Below, piece after piece: positions 1 to 11,099 of a stretch of 64,000 nucleotides of DNA; position 1 is the first letter of the stretch; each line of letters starts with the position of its first letter. Made by a program: the position numbers and the translations under genes. The stretch spans positions 3,596,001 to 3,660,000 of the forward strand of contig NZ_CP104302.1 in NCBI RefSeq assembly GCF_025215495.1. Direction: 5' to 3'. This stretch comes from Mycolicibacterium brumae (GTDB lineage: Bacteria; Actinomycetota; Actinomycetes; Mycobacteriales; Mycobacteriaceae). The notes under the pieces were generated by a model. That model ran no database searches. It saw nothing but the letters and a program-made list of their open reading frames with translations, and was not told where the DNA came from.

Positions 1-64
1 GCCCCGCTCGGCTGGATCGCCTCTCCGGGAATCTTCCTACGGCTACCGCTGAACGTCCTTCGTC

Positions 65-133
65 AAAACGTGCGCGAAATCGGGGTGGCCACTGACACAT
101 TGCCGCTGACCCCCAGCTTTTCGCGCACATTTT
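65..133. repeat. 15-bp inverted repeat near the window edge
   Basis: Positions 65-79 and 119-133 are reverse complements with one mismatch. The core is GTGCGCGAAA / TTTCGCGCAC, with a loop of about 39 bases. It lies upstream of the propeller relic. I see no U-tract and cannot assign a function. The rest of positions 1-266 holds no gene I can support. Confidence 0.45.
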
Positions 134-266
134 GAGGAACATCAGCACTCGCCGCCAGCGGCGACCTCAGCGATACCGGGACCACTTGTCGAGGCGTGCC
201 AGGGTGTGCTTGGCCTGCAGCCTGACTTCCGCGTGGCCCTACACCACGTCAGGGAAGCAGGAGATC

Positions 267-392
267 TTGCCATTCGCATTGCAGGATTTTCCGGCCGACC
301 TCGCCGTCGACAGTTCCGGGGACGTTTTTGTTCTCACCATCGGTGTGAACACCGGTGAGGGGGACCGCGTGCAGATGATCTGGGGACACTGA
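267..392 (+). pseudogene. NHL/beta-propeller repeat relic (PknD sensor-like)
   Basis: The frame reads LPF..L.FPADLAVDSSGDVFV, then a short linker, GDRVQMI and a stop. This follows the repeat unit of the extracellular six-bladed propeller of mycobacterial PknD-like kinases (LPFTGL..P.GVAVD..G.VYV...NNRV.KL). Only about one blade is present, with no kinase domain, signal peptide or credible start upstream, so I read it as a decayed fragment. The open frame runs upstream to position 132, but that part does not resemble the family. A chance match is possible given the short length. Confidence 0.4.
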
Positions 393-500
393 CCACGGCC
401 ACTGCCAGCCTCGACCACCGGTGTTGTGACGTTCACCGTCAAGAAGTGATCCCCCGTCGGGCAGAATCAGGGCCGCACATCCACCCCGTAAGGAGCAGCT

Positions 501-1067
501 ATGGGCGCCACTCTCGTCGCCGTCATCGGCGTGATCATCACGATCGTGCTCGCGTTCACCATCGTCGCGTTCAACAAGCTGCGCCAGCTCGACGTGGAGA
601 CCGAGGAGGCGCTCGGCGGGATCGACGTGCAACTGACCCGTCGTGCCGACCTGGTGCCCAATCTGGTGAACACCGTCAAGGGCTACGCCGGCCACGAAAA
701 GGCGATCTTCGAGGAAGTCACCGCCGCGCGCACCGGCGTCGCCAAGGCCGCCGCCTCCCACGACGTCGACCAGAAGGCTCAGGCCGAGGCACGCCTGGAC
801 CGCGCGATCGGCAACGTCATCGCGGTCGCAGAGAACTACCCGGATCTCAAGGCCTCGGCGAACTTCCTGCAGCTGCAAGACCAGTTAGCCGACACCGAAA
901 ACCAGGTGGCGTTCGCGCGGCAGTACTACAACGACGCGGTCGCCACGCTGAACAAGAAGGTCGTCACCATTCCGTGGATGTTCTTCACCGGCATCGCCGG
1001 GGTGCACAAGCGGCCGTTCTACGCCGCGCCGGAGGCCCACCAGGCCCCGCCGCAGGTGCAGTTCTAA
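501..1067 (+). CDS. LemA family membrane-anchored protein
   Basis: A 188-residue LemA-family protein. The N-terminus is one membrane helix (about residues 4-24). A long helical domain follows with the family signature: RRADLVPNLVNTVKGYAGHE near residues 47-66, then a coiled region ending in ARQYYNDAV and a short P-rich tail. LemA proteins are single-pass inner-membrane proteins with a helical bundle; their biochemical role is not established. The ATG is preceded by AAGGAG, which fixes the start. The gene stands alone, convergent with clpB across a shared hairpin terminator. Family assignment is firm, function is not. Confidence 0.9.
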   Translation: MGATLVAVIGVIITIVLAFTIVAFNKLRQLDVETEEALGGIDVQLTRRADLVPNLVNTVKGYAGHEKAIFEEVTAARTGVAKAAASHDVDQKAQAEARLDRAIGNVIAVAENYPDLKASANFLQLQDQLADTENQVAFARQYYNDAVATLNKKVVTIPWMFFTGIAGVHKRPFYAAPEAHQAPPQVQF

Positions 1068-1085
1068 CGCTGCACAGACGCGAAA

Positions 1086-1115
1086 TCGCCCCGGCTCTCG
1101 AAAGAGCCGGGGCGA
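1086..1115. terminator. Bidirectional hairpin between lemA-like gene and clpB
   Basis: A perfect 13-bp stem (1086-1098 with 1103-1115) with a CGAA tetraloop sits between two convergent genes, 18 bases after the lemA-like stop and 12 bases beyond the clpB stop. There is no long T-run, which is common for mycobacterial terminators. It probably serves both transcripts. Confidence 0.75.
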
Positions 1116-1127
1116 CTTCACATTTGG

Positions 1128-3674
<2,547 letters not shown>

Positions 3675-3747
3675 GACACCTCACTTTCTTCAGTCTGAGA
3701 CCGGGCACACGAGACGCCCGGTAAATGCTTGTCGCCAGGTGCAACTT

Positions 3748-3775
3748 CGTCAAGGTTGAGTCTATTCCGCTCAAC
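3748..3775 (-). promoter_or_regulatory. HAIR operator (HspR site) and -35 of clpB
   Basis: Positions 3755-3775 read GTTGAGT-N7-GCTCAAC on the plus strand. This is close to the HAIR consensus for HspR, CTTGAGT-N7-ACTCAAG, with the exact 7-base spacer. On the minus strand a TTGACG (-35-like, 3748-3753) follows one base later, so a bound repressor would cover the clpB promoter. The two dnaK sites in this window have the same architecture. Confidence 0.85.
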
Positions 3776-3823
3776 TTAACAAATCTGTGCGACCTGGCCC
3801 ACGCGGGGGTCCCAGACCGAAAA

Positions 3824-3864
3824 ACGAGCCACGCGGCGCCCCGGAGAGACGCCGCGTGGCTCGT
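3824..3864 (-). terminator. Intrinsic terminator of the 3.9-kb hydrolase gene
   Basis: A perfect 15-bp stem (3824-3838 with 3850-3864, 11-base loop) lies just past the stop of the minus-strand hydrolase. On that strand it is followed by a run of five T. It insulates the clpB promoter from read-through. Confidence 0.9.
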
Positions 3865-3874
3865 GCGAAAAGTC

Positions 3875-4777
3875 TTATAGGCACTTGCCGTAGAAGTCGG
3901 TCAGCTTGGCGATGATCGGATCCAGGAACTCCGGCTTGTGTCCGTACAGGTCGACGTGGCTGGCGCCCTCGACCCAGAACAACTCCTTGGGCTCGGCGGC
4001 CTTCTCGATGGCGCGTTCACTGTGCGCCCGGGAGTCCGCGACGGTGCCGGCGATCAGCAGCAGCGGCCGCGGCGAGATCAGCGTGAGGAACTGCCAGGCG
4101 TCGAACTGCGCGATCTGGTCGAAGCTGCGGACGGCGACTTTGTTCGGCGCGTCCGGGCTGCAGAATTCGACCCGGTAGAACTCGTAGGCGTCGGACAGCA
4201 TGGACCGGTCCGGTGTCTGCGCGGCTTCCTCGGCGGTCATCGGGAGCATCGCCGTCACCGCGGCCGGCTCGCCCTTGGCCTCGGCGGTGCGCGCCGCGTT
4301 GGCAGCGTTGAGCTGAGCGTCCAGGGCATCACGGTCACCGCCGGACAAATCCGTGCCCTCGCGCACCATATCGCCGATGTTCACGGCGCTGATACCGGCG
4401 ACCGCCTTGATCCGGCGGTCGGTCTGCGCCGCGAAGGGCACGTAGCCGCCGGAGCCGCAGATACCGAGCGCGCCGATCCGGTCGGCGTCGATCCGGGAGT
4501 CGGCGCTCAGGAACGACACCGCGTCCTTGACGTCCTCCGCGCGGGCGAACGGGTCCTCCAACAGCCGCGGTTCACCCTCGGAATGTCCCTGGTAGGTGGC
4601 GTCGAAGATCAGCACGGCGTAGCCGATCCCGGAGAGCGCCTTCGCGTAGAAGGTGGGCGACTGCTCCTTGACGCTGGTGACCGGGTGGCCGATCACGATC
4701 GCGGGCAGCTTGCCTTCGACGCCTTCCGGAAGGAACAAGGTTCCGGAGATGGTCAGGCTTCGGCTCTTGAAGGTCAC
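3875..4777 (-). CDS. Alpha/beta hydrolase (dienelactone-hydrolase/YcjY-like)
   Basis: About 300 residues with an alpha/beta-hydrolase fold. An N-terminal beta region (VTFKSRSLTISGTLFLPEG) is followed by the oxyanion strand IVIGHPV, a central GICGSGG where the nucleophile elbow is expected (G-x-C/S-x-G), and a C-terminal GASHVDLYG supplying the His. The nucleophile looks like the Cys or Ser of GICGSGG, so dienelactone-hydrolase-like chemistry is possible; substrate unknown. The open frame extends further upstream but would overlap the next gene. The GTG at 4777 fits family N-termini. It lies 71 bases after another hydrolase on the same strand and ends at a strong terminator. Confidence 0.8.
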   Translation of the reverse strand: MTFKSRSLTISGTLFLPEGVEGKLPAIVIGHPVTSVKEQSPTFYAKALSGIGYAVLIFDATYQGHSEGEPRLLEDPFARAEDVKDAVSFLSADSRIDADRIGALGICGSGGYVPFAAQTDRRIKAVAGISAVNIGDMVREGTDLSGGDRDALDAQLNAANAARTAEAKGEPAAVTAMLPMTAEEAAQTPDRSMLSDAYEFYRVEFCSPDAPNKVAVRSFDQIAQFDAWQFLTLISPRPLLLIAGTVADSRAHSERAIEKAAEPKELFWVEGASHVDLYGHKPEFLDPIIAKLTDFYGKCL

Positions 4778-4848
4778 GGATTCTTGAGTCCTGACAGCCA
4801 GTTTTGCCGTCGTCGCCAGACCAAACAAGGGACAGATCTCTCCCTCCC

Positions 4849-5595
4849 TCACCCCGTCGCAGTGGCGAGCCACCCGATCACCGGTGGGAGCACCTGCGGC
4901 GTCAGGGATTCCGCCACGATCCAGTGCGGCGCGGACGGATGAACCTGGTGTTCGGCCCGGTAGCGGCGAGCGATCCGCCGGGAGATCCAGGACGACACAT
5001 TGCGGTCCGCGCCGCCGCTGACGCACAACACCGGGCAGCTCACGTCAGCGGCCTTGACCCGCAGCGCCGGGACGCCCAGCGACATCTGCCGGAAGATCCG
5101 GCCGGAGTCGGGCACCAGCCTCGGGATCAATTGTTGGCGCTCCTGCTCGGGGAGCGTGTTCAGCGGGACGTTGGCCATGGTGCGCGTCGACGGCCGGAAC
5201 GCCCGGCCGGCGATGATCGCCGGCAGGATCGGGACCAGGTACGGCATCGAGCTCGGTTGCACCCAGAGCGTGCCGGGCGGCACCGACGCCAGCAGCACCA
5301 GTGCGGCGGGCCTGCGCTGGGCTGCGATGTGCTGTCCGAGCAGCCCGCCGAGGCTATGACCGATCACGATCGCGTCGGACCCAATGGCGTCGTAAGCGGC
5401 CAGCGCGGCGTCGAGGTAGTCGGTGAACCCGCTGCGGTTCAGCACCGCCGTGTCGGTGGGATTGCGACCCGGCAGAGTCGCGGCGACGGTGTGGTAGCCG
5501 TGCGCGCGCAACTGTTCGGCCCACGGCTCCATGAGTTCCGGCGTGCCGAAGAAGCTGTGCAGCAGCAGGACCGGGGGTTTGGCGACGGCGTTCAT
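4849..5595 (-). CDS. Alpha/beta hydrolase, serine type
   Basis: A 248-residue alpha/beta hydrolase. The N-terminus is PPVLLLHSFFGTPELMEPWA (HG-type oxyanion region), followed by the nucleophile elbow GHSLGG and a late His in SAPHW. Likely an esterase, lipase or haloperoxidase-like enzyme; substrate not predictable. The start is the ATG at 5595, preceded by GGAAAGG. The frame continues upstream without family resemblance. It probably shares a transcript with the hydrolase at 3875-4777 and is divergent from the GAP-family gene at 5696. Confidence 0.85.
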   Translation of the reverse strand: MNAVAKPPVLLLHSFFGTPELMEPWAEQLRAHGYHTVAATLPGRNPTDTAVLNRSGFTDYLDAALAAYDAIGSDAIVIGHSLGGLLGQHIAAQRRPAALVLLASVPPGTLWVQPSSMPYLVPILPAIIAGRAFRPSTRTMANVPLNTLPEQERQQLIPRLVPDSGRIFRQMSLGVPALRVKAADVSCPVLCVSGGADRNVSSWISRRIARRYRAEHQVHPSAPHWIVAESLTPQVLPPVIGWLATATG

Positions 5596-5695
5596 AGCGG
5601 CCTTTCCTGCGCGATCGATCCCCCGCCCGATTCCCACGGTAGGCGTTGACGCAGCGTCAGGGTCAAGCACAGGTTCGGTGGACTACGTTCAGCGG

Positions 5696-6364
5696 ATGAG
5701 TTCACCGTCGGGCCCCGCGCTCACCGAGTTGATCCCGCTGGCATTGGTGATCGCGCTGTCCCCGCTGACCATCATCCCCATCGTCGGCGTGCTGCACAGC
5801 CCACGCCCGCGGCCGGGATCGGTGGCCTATCTGGCGGGCTGGCTTCTCGGCCTGGGCCTGCTGACCGGGTTGTTCACCGTGGTCCCCGGCCTGCTGCCGC
5901 GCCCGGAGCACGGCACCCCGGTCTGGGCGGCATGGGTGCGCATCGCGATCGGCGCGGTGCTGATCGGCTTCGGCCTGTACCGCTGGATCACCCAGCGCGG
6001 GGAGCCGCACGAGCTGCCGGGCATGCGGCACATCACCGACGCGAGCCCGCGGAGGCTGTTCCTGATCGCCGCAGTGCTGACGGCGGCGAACCCGAAGGTC
6101 CTGTTCATGTGCCTGGCCGCCGGACTGCTGATCAGCGCGGAGAACCTGGGCGCGGCGACCCCCTGGGCGGTGTTCGCGTTCGTGCTCGCCGCGGGTTCGA
6201 CGGTGCTGTTGCCCACGCTGGCCTACCTGGTCGCCGGCCAGCGGCTGGATCCGCCGTTGACGCGCCTGCGCGCCTGGCTGGAGCGGCACAGCACCGCGCT
6301 GGTGGCCGCCACCTTGATCCTGATCGGCGCCCACATGCTCTACAAGGGAATCAGCCACCTCTGA
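5696..6364 (+). CDS. GAP-family membrane protein (Sap/LysE-like)
   Basis: 222 residues, mostly hydrophobic with about six membrane helices. It opens with LIPLALVIALSPLTIIPIVG and contains LTAANPKVLFMCLAAGLLI. This is the pattern of the mycobacterial GAP/Sap family, founded by the sulfolipid-addressing protein and related to LysE-type exporters. Members are thought to help move lipids or peptidolipids across the membrane; the cargo here is unknown. The ATG at 5696 is chosen because the upstream extension has no resemblance and overlaps the divergent promoter. The next gene begins 49 bases downstream. Confidence 0.82.
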   Translation: MSSPSGPALTELIPLALVIALSPLTIIPIVGVLHSPRPRPGSVAYLAGWLLGLGLLTGLFTVVPGLLPRPEHGTPVWAAWVRIAIGAVLIGFGLYRWITQRGEPHELPGMRHITDASPRRLFLIAAVLTAANPKVLFMCLAAGLLISAENLGAATPWAVFAFVLAAGSTVLLPTLAYLVAGQRLDPPLTRLRAWLERHSTALVAATLILIGAHMLYKGISHL

Positions 6365-6413
6365 CACGCGGTGTCGGCGCGTCGGCGCGCACCACGGCTC
6401 TAGGATCGCGGTT

Positions 6414-7571
6414 GTGGGGTTGGAGAATCGCGACGCGCTGACGCTGCTGCGCGCCGGGGTGCGCGGCCCGGAGGCCGACGCGTTGATCGGCCGGGTGTTC
6501 ACCTGCTGGTTCGCCCTGGACCCCGAGGTGCGTGACCTGTTCCCGGCGGACATGTCCGACCAGCGCGAGACGTTCCGTCGGGTGCTGGACTGGCTGCTGT
6601 CGGAGTTCATCGCCCGCAACGCCGACGAGCCGGTGGCCTTCCTGGCTCAGCTCGGCCGCGATCACCGCAAGTACGGCGCGACCAAGGCGCACTACGAGAC
6701 GCTGGCGCACTCGCTGTTCGCGACCTTGTCCGCGGAGTTCGAGAACGTCTGGACCGACGCGGTCGACGAGACCGCCCGCGCGGTGATCAACCTGATCGCC
6801 GGGGTGATGCTCGGCGCCGCCGACGCCGACCGGGGCCCGGACTGGTGGGACGGCACCGTCGTCGAACATCATCGGGTGTCCCGCGACCTGGCGGTGGTGC
6901 GGCTGATCCTGGATCGGCCGATGGACTACCACCCCGGCCAGTACGTGAACGTCCAGGTGCCTCAGCTGCCGCGGCGATGGCGTTACCTGTCGCCGGCGGT
7001 GCCGCCGGATCCGGACGGCCGCATCGAGTTTCACGTTCGGGCGGTGTCCGGCGGGTTGGTCAGCAACGCGGTGGTCGCCGAGACGCGGGCCGGTGATCGG
7101 TGGCGACTGTCCAGCCCGCACGGGGCGCTGGAGGTCGACCGCGCCGGCGAGGACGTCCTGATGGTCGCCGGCAGCACCGGGCTGGCGCCGCTGCGCTCGA
7201 TCATCATGGACATGTGCCGGTTCGGTCAGAACCCGCGCGTGCACCTGTTCTTCGGGGCCCGCTATCCGTGCGAGCTGTATGACCTGCAGACGCTGTGGGA
7301 GATCGCCGCGACCAATCCGTGGCTCTCGGTGACGCCGGTGTCGCAGTACAAGATCAGTCCGCCGTGGGCGGTCGACTACCCCGACCCCACGCCGCCGCGC
7401 GGGCTGCACGTGCGCCAGACCGGTCTGCTGCCGGAGGTGGTCACCAGCTACGGCAGCTGGGCCGATCGGCAGATCCTGGTCGCCGGCAGCCGGTCGATGA
7501 TCGCCGCGACGCGGGCCGCGCTGGTCGCCAAGGGCGCGCCCGCCGACAGTATCCAGTGCGACCCGGTCTGA
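6414..7571 (+). CDS. Type II-like flavohaemoglobin / globin-FAD reductase (Rv0385-like)
   Basis: A 385-residue fusion. A globin domain (about 1-135), with the DHRKYGATKAHY segment holding the likely proximal His, precedes an FAD/NAD(P) reductase module with PGQYVNVQVP (FAD), WRYLSPA, GSTGLAPLRS (nicotinamide) and VAGSRSMIAAT near the end. Type I flavohaemoglobins detoxify NO. The mycobacterial type II branch next to clpB (Rv0385) has been linked instead to D-lactate oxidation and membrane-lipid protection. Position beside clpB supports type II. The start is GTG at 6414. The stop overlaps the tetR start by one base (TGATG), so the two are co-translated. Confidence 0.85.
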   Translation: MGLENRDALTLLRAGVRGPEADALIGRVFTCWFALDPEVRDLFPADMSDQRETFRRVLDWLLSEFIARNADEPVAFLAQLGRDHRKYGATKAHYETLAHSLFATLSAEFENVWTDAVDETARAVINLIAGVMLGAADADRGPDWWDGTVVEHHRVSRDLAVVRLILDRPMDYHPGQYVNVQVPQLPRRWRYLSPAVPPDPDGRIEFHVRAVSGGLVSNAVVAETRAGDRWRLSSPHGALEVDRAGEDVLMVAGSTGLAPLRSIIMDMCRFGQNPRVHLFFGARYPCELYDLQTLWEIAATNPWLSVTPVSQYKISPPWAVDYPDPTPPRGLHVRQTGLLPEVVTSYGSWADRQILVAGSRSMIAATRAALVAKGAPADSIQCDPV

Positions 7572-8176
7572 TGGCCCGGAAGAAGAAGGGCGCCGAGGAT
7601 CGCCGGGAGGACATCCTGGTGGAGACGCTGCGCCAGATCGAGGCCAAGGGCATCGACCAGGTGCGGGCCGCCGACATCTCCAGCAGCCTCGGCGTCAGCA
7701 CCGGGTTGATCTTCTACCACTTCAACAACCTGCCGGCGCTGATCACCGCGGCGGTGCAGTACGCCACCGACCGCGATATGGCGATCATCGCGGGGCTCCT
7801 GACCGACACCGACGACGACGCGTTGACGAGACTGCGCGCCGTGCTGCGCGAGTACGGGCCCACCGGGAGCGCGTTCGGTTGGCGGCTGTGGGTGGAGTGC
7901 TGGTCGGCGAGCCTGCGGGATCCGGAGCTGCGGGCGGCGATCGCGCGGCTGGACCAGGGTTGGCGGACGGTGATCGCCGGGCTCATCGAAGAGGGTGTGG
8001 CGGACGGGACGTTCGCCTGCCCCGACCCGGCCAGCGCGGCCTGGCGGCTGACCAGCCTGTTGGACGGGCTCGCGGTGCACCACGTCGTCTTCGACGAGGA
8101 GGTGACGATGGCCCAGATCGAGGACTGGCTGGATCTGGCCACCCGCCGCGAGCTGGGTCTGCCGGGCGCTCGCTAG
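7571..8176 (+). CDS. TetR-family transcriptional regulator
   Basis: 201 residues. The N-terminal helix-turn-helix (about 10-60) contains VRAADISSSLGVSTGLIFYHF, matching the TetR recognition helix, and a BetI/AcrR-like C-terminal half (WRLWVECWSASLRDPELR) forms the ligand/dimer domain. The ATG overlaps the flavohaemoglobin stop. A TetR-type palindrome lies 40 bases past its own stop, directly before the dehydrogenase operon, so it most likely represses the downstream catabolic genes. The inducer is probably an acyl-CoA or keto acid, which is inference from the operon. Confidence 0.92.
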   Translation: MARKKKGAEDRREDILVETLRQIEAKGIDQVRAADISSSLGVSTGLIFYHFNNLPALITAAVQYATDRDMAIIAGLLTDTDDDALTRLRAVLREYGPTGSAFGWRLWVECWSASLRDPELRAAIARLDQGWRTVIAGLIEEGVADGTFACPDPASAAWRLTSLLDGLAVHHVVFDEEVTMAQIEDWLDLATRRELGLPGAR

Positions 8177-8216
8177 CCGCGGCGGTTGACGCCGATCCCC
8201 CGTCCGAGACATACTG

Positions 8217-8230
8217 ACTGAGCACTCAGT
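8217..8230. promoter_or_regulatory. TetR-type palindromic operator
   Basis: ACTGAG-CA-CTCAGT is a perfect dyad in the gap between the tetR gene and the amino-acid dehydrogenase, 34 bases before the chosen ATG. Sites of the form ACTGAGYNCTCAGT are common for TetR regulators. Its position would block transcription of the 8265-14313 operon. Confidence 0.8.
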
Positions 8231-8264
8231 TAGACAGTGTTCACGCATGACAGGAGTGGTTTTG

Positions 8265-9497
8265 ATGGCGTTGACGCTGCCCAATGCGATCGACGGCGCC
8301 GCCGGCGCGCGGACGGACAACGCCTTCTTCGAGGCCATCTGGCACGACACCGAGAGTCCCGCCACCGGCTACGTCGTCATCGACCGGCTGGTCCGCGGCG
8401 TCTCCTCGGGTGGGCTGCGGATGCGGGCCGGCTGCACCCTCGACGAGGTGCGCGGCCTGGCCCGCGGCATGACCCTCAAGGAGGGCGTGCACTACGAGCC
8501 CGGCGCGCGCTACGTCCCACTCGGCGGCGCCAAGGGCGGCATCGACTTCGACCCCTACAGCCCCGACGCCGACGCGGTGCTGCGCCGATTCCTACAGGCG
8601 ATGGCCCCGATCATCGAGCAGCGCTGGACCATGGGCGAGGACTTCGGCGTCCAGCAAGCCACCGTCGACCGCATCCTCCCGGAGCTCGGGGTGAGCAACT
8701 CCATCCAGGCCGCCTACCAGGTGGTCGACGACCCGGAGGCGGCCCGCGCCCGGATGTCCACCGCGTTCTCCAGCAGCGTCGACGGCGTCACCCTCGACGA
8801 ACTGGTCGGCGGTTACGGCGTCGCGCAGTCCGCGCTGGCCGCGATGCGCCGCCTCGGCATCGACCCGGCGCAGGCCACCGCGGTCATCCAGGGCTTCGGG
8901 TCGATGGGTGGCGCGACCGCCCGCTACCTCGCCCGCGCCGGGGTGAAGATCGTCGGGATCGTCGACGTCGACGGGGTGATCCACAACCCGGACGGCCTCG
9001 ACGTCGAGACCCTGCTGCTGTCCCGCAGCGCCAAGGGCAACGTGGACCGGTCGCGGCTGCGCGCCGACGACCGGCAACTCGACGCCGCCGCGTGGCTGTC
9101 GCTGCCCGCCGACGTCCTGGTGCCGGCCGCCATCTCCTACTGCGTCACCGCGGACAACCAGGACCAGGTCGCCGCCCGGTTGATCGTCGAGGCCGCGAAC
9201 ATGCCGGTCACCGCCGACGCCGAGGCGGCGCTCACCGAGCGAGGCGTGCTGGTCTGCCCCGACTTCGTCGCCAACTCGGCCACCAACGCCTGGTGGTGGT
9301 GGGCGTTCTTCGGCGATATCGACGGCAGCCCCGAGCAGTCGTTCGCCAAGATCGCCGACCGGATGACCGCCCTCACCGACGGGGTGTTCGACGTGGCCGA
9401 AAGTCGCGACATCACGCTGCGCGCCGCCGCCTTCGAATTGGCCGCCCGCAACCTCGCCGAGATCGAGGCGACCTTCCCCACCTACCTGCCCCGCTAA
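8265..9497 (+). CDS. Glu/Leu/Phe/Val dehydrogenase family enzyme
   Basis: About 410 residues. It has the dehydrogenase signature (RGMTLKEGVHYEPGA, PLGGAKGGI) with the two expected lysines near residues 72 and 90, a catalytic-type Asp in GEDFGV, and a Rossmann GFGSMGG near 213. It should deaminate an amino acid oxidatively to a 2-keto acid, or run in reverse. AGGAG at 8252-8256 points to the ATG at 8265 rather than the in-frame ATG at 8247. It is first in a four-gene operon; the next start is 12 bases after its stop. The short length suggests the amino-acid (Leu/Phe/Val-like) branch rather than a large GDH. Confidence 0.85.
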   Translation: MALTLPNAIDGAAGARTDNAFFEAIWHDTESPATGYVVIDRLVRGVSSGGLRMRAGCTLDEVRGLARGMTLKEGVHYEPGARYVPLGGAKGGIDFDPYSPDADAVLRRFLQAMAPIIEQRWTMGEDFGVQQATVDRILPELGVSNSIQAAYQVVDDPEAARARMSTAFSSSVDGVTLDELVGGYGVAQSALAAMRRLGIDPAQATAVIQGFGSMGGATARYLARAGVKIVGIVDVDGVIHNPDGLDVETLLLSRSAKGNVDRSRLRADDRQLDAAAWLSLPADVLVPAAISYCVTADNQDQVAARLIVEAANMPVTADAEAALTERGVLVCPDFVANSATNAWWWWAFFGDIDGSPEQSFAKIADRMTALTDGVFDVAESRDITLRAAAFELAARNLAEIEATFPTYLPR

Positions 9498-9509
9498 GGA
9501 GAGCCCCGG

Positions 9510-11099
9510 ATGTCCCGACTCGTCAACGGCGGCCAGGCTCTGGTCGACGCCCTGATCGCCCGCGGTGTCGACACGGTGTTCGGCATTCCCGGCACCCACA
9601 ACCTGCCGATCTACTCGGCGCTGGCCCAGTCCGCCATCGCGCATGTGACGCCGCGTCACGAACAGGGCGCGGGCTACGCCGCCGACGGTTACGCGCGCGC
9701 GGCCGGCAAGCCCGGCGTCTGCCTGACGACGACGGGCCCGGCGATCCTGAACGCCGCCGCGGCCGCCGCGCAGGCCTATTCGGACTCGATCCCGGTGCTA
9801 TTCATCGCCCCCGGTATGCCGCTGACGCACCCGAGCGGCCACAACGGCCTGTTGCACGAGGTGAAGAGCCAGTTCGACGCGATGAGCGCGGTCGTCGGTC
9901 ACGCCCAGCGCGCCACCAGCGTCGAGGACATCCCGCACGCGGTGGACCAATGCTTCGCCGCCATGACGAGCGGCCGGCCCCGCCCGGCGTACCTGGAGCT
10001 GCCGATCGACGTGCTCGACGCCGAAGGCGCGGCCGCACCTGTGCCACTGGTCGACGCGGCCACCGCGGCGCCCTCGACCGCGGCGATCGCCCGGGCTGCC
10101 GAACTGATCGCCGCCGCGCAGCGGCCGCTGATCGTCGCCGGCGGCGGATCCAGCTCCGCCGGCGCCGCGCTGACCTCGTTCGCCGAAGCCGTCGACGCCC
10201 CGGTGCTGACCACTGCGAACGGCAAAGCCGTTGTGCCCGAGGACCATCGGCTCGCGCTGGGGGCCGGGGTTCAGTTGGAGGCCGCCCGGGATCTGGTTCG
10301 CGACGCCGACGTGGTGATCGCCGTCGGGACCGAATTGGCGCCCGCGGACTGGTGGTGGGGCCCGCCGCCGGTCACCACCCTGGTCCGGATCGACATCGAC
10401 CCGATGTCGATCAACACCAACGCCACCCCGGCCGTCGGGATCGTCGGCGACGCTCGCGTCACCCTCACCGAATTGAACCGGCAGCTGACGGCGTGCTCAC
10501 GCGACGGGGCCGGGCGGGCCGCGCACGGGCGGGAGACGCTGCGCGCCGAGGCGCGGTCCCGGGGCGCGGCGTATCTCGGACTGTGCGAGTCGCTGGCCGA
10601 GGTCCTCGACGAGGACGCCATCGTCGTCGCCGACCAGTCGATGTCCTGCTACTTCGGGCTGCTCGGCAACCTGCCCCGGTACCGGCCGCGCACCTTCCTG
10701 TATCCGGCGGGCCTGGGCACCCTGGGCTACGCGCTGCCCGCCGCCATGGGCGCCAAGATCGCGCAACCTCGGCGCCAGGTGATCGGCGTGCTCGGCGACG
10801 GCGGGGTGATGTTCAGCATCGCCGAACTCGCGGGCGCCGCGGCGGCCGGGCTGGCGCTGCCCATCGTCGTCGTCGACAACGGCGGCTACGGCGAGATCCG
10901 CAATGAGATGCGCGACCGTGACGGCCGCATCCTGTCGGTGGACCTGCCGTCCCCGGACTTTTCGCGGCTCGCCGAATCGCTGGGCTGCCACGGAGTTTCG
11001 GCTTCCGGCTACGCCGAGGTCGGCCCCGCGGCGCGCGAGGCGTTCCGCGCCGATCGGCCGACCCTGATCCACGTGCGCGAGCCGGAGTCCACCGAGTGA
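9510..11099 (+). CDS. ThDP-dependent 2-oxo acid decarboxylase-like enzyme
   Basis: 529 residues with the three-domain acetolactate-synthase/decarboxylase architecture. The N-terminal Pyr domain includes the RHEQGAGYAADGYARAAGKPG segment with the ThDP-activating Glu. A central domain (about 190-340) follows, then the PP domain with GDGGVMFSIAEL and the Mg-binding Asn region (VVVDNGGYGEI). The N-terminal half resembles AruI-type 5-guanidino-2-oxopentanoate decarboxylases, so decarboxylation of a 2-keto acid made by the preceding dehydrogenase is the simplest reading. True acetolactate synthase is unlikely: no small subunit is nearby. It is followed by a GTGA overlap with the CoA ligase. Confidence 0.8.
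   Translation: MSRLVNGGQALVDALIARGVDTVFGIPGTHNLPIYSALAQSAIAHVTPRHEQGAGYAADGYARAAGKPGVCLTTTGPAILNAAAAAAQAYSDSIPVLFIAPGMPLTHPSGHNGLLHEVKSQFDAMSAVVGHAQRATSVEDIPHAVDQCFAAMTSGRPRPAYLELPIDVLDAEGAAAPVPLVDAATAAPSTAAIARAAELIAAAQRPLIVAGGGSSSAGAALTSFAEAVDAPVLTTANGKAVVPEDHRLALGAGVQLEAARDLVRDADVVIAVGTELAPADWWWGPPPVTTLVRIDIDPMSINTNATPAVGIVGDARVTLTELNRQLTACSRDGAGRAAHGRETLRAEARSRGAAYLGLCESLAEVLDEDAIVVADQSMSCYFGLLGNLPRYRPRTFLYPAGLGTLGYALPAAMGAKIAQPRRQVIGVLGDGGVMFSIAELAGAAAAGLALPIVVVDNGGYGEIRNEMRDRDGRILSVDLPSPDFSRLAESLGCHGVSASGYAEVGPAAREAFRADRPTLIHVREPESTE

Noticed and set aside
8237..10906. 889-codon Arg-rich frame across the dehydrogenase and decarboxylase
   Set aside because: Shadow frame: extreme Arg/Gly content, crosses the boundary of two real genes, no domains.
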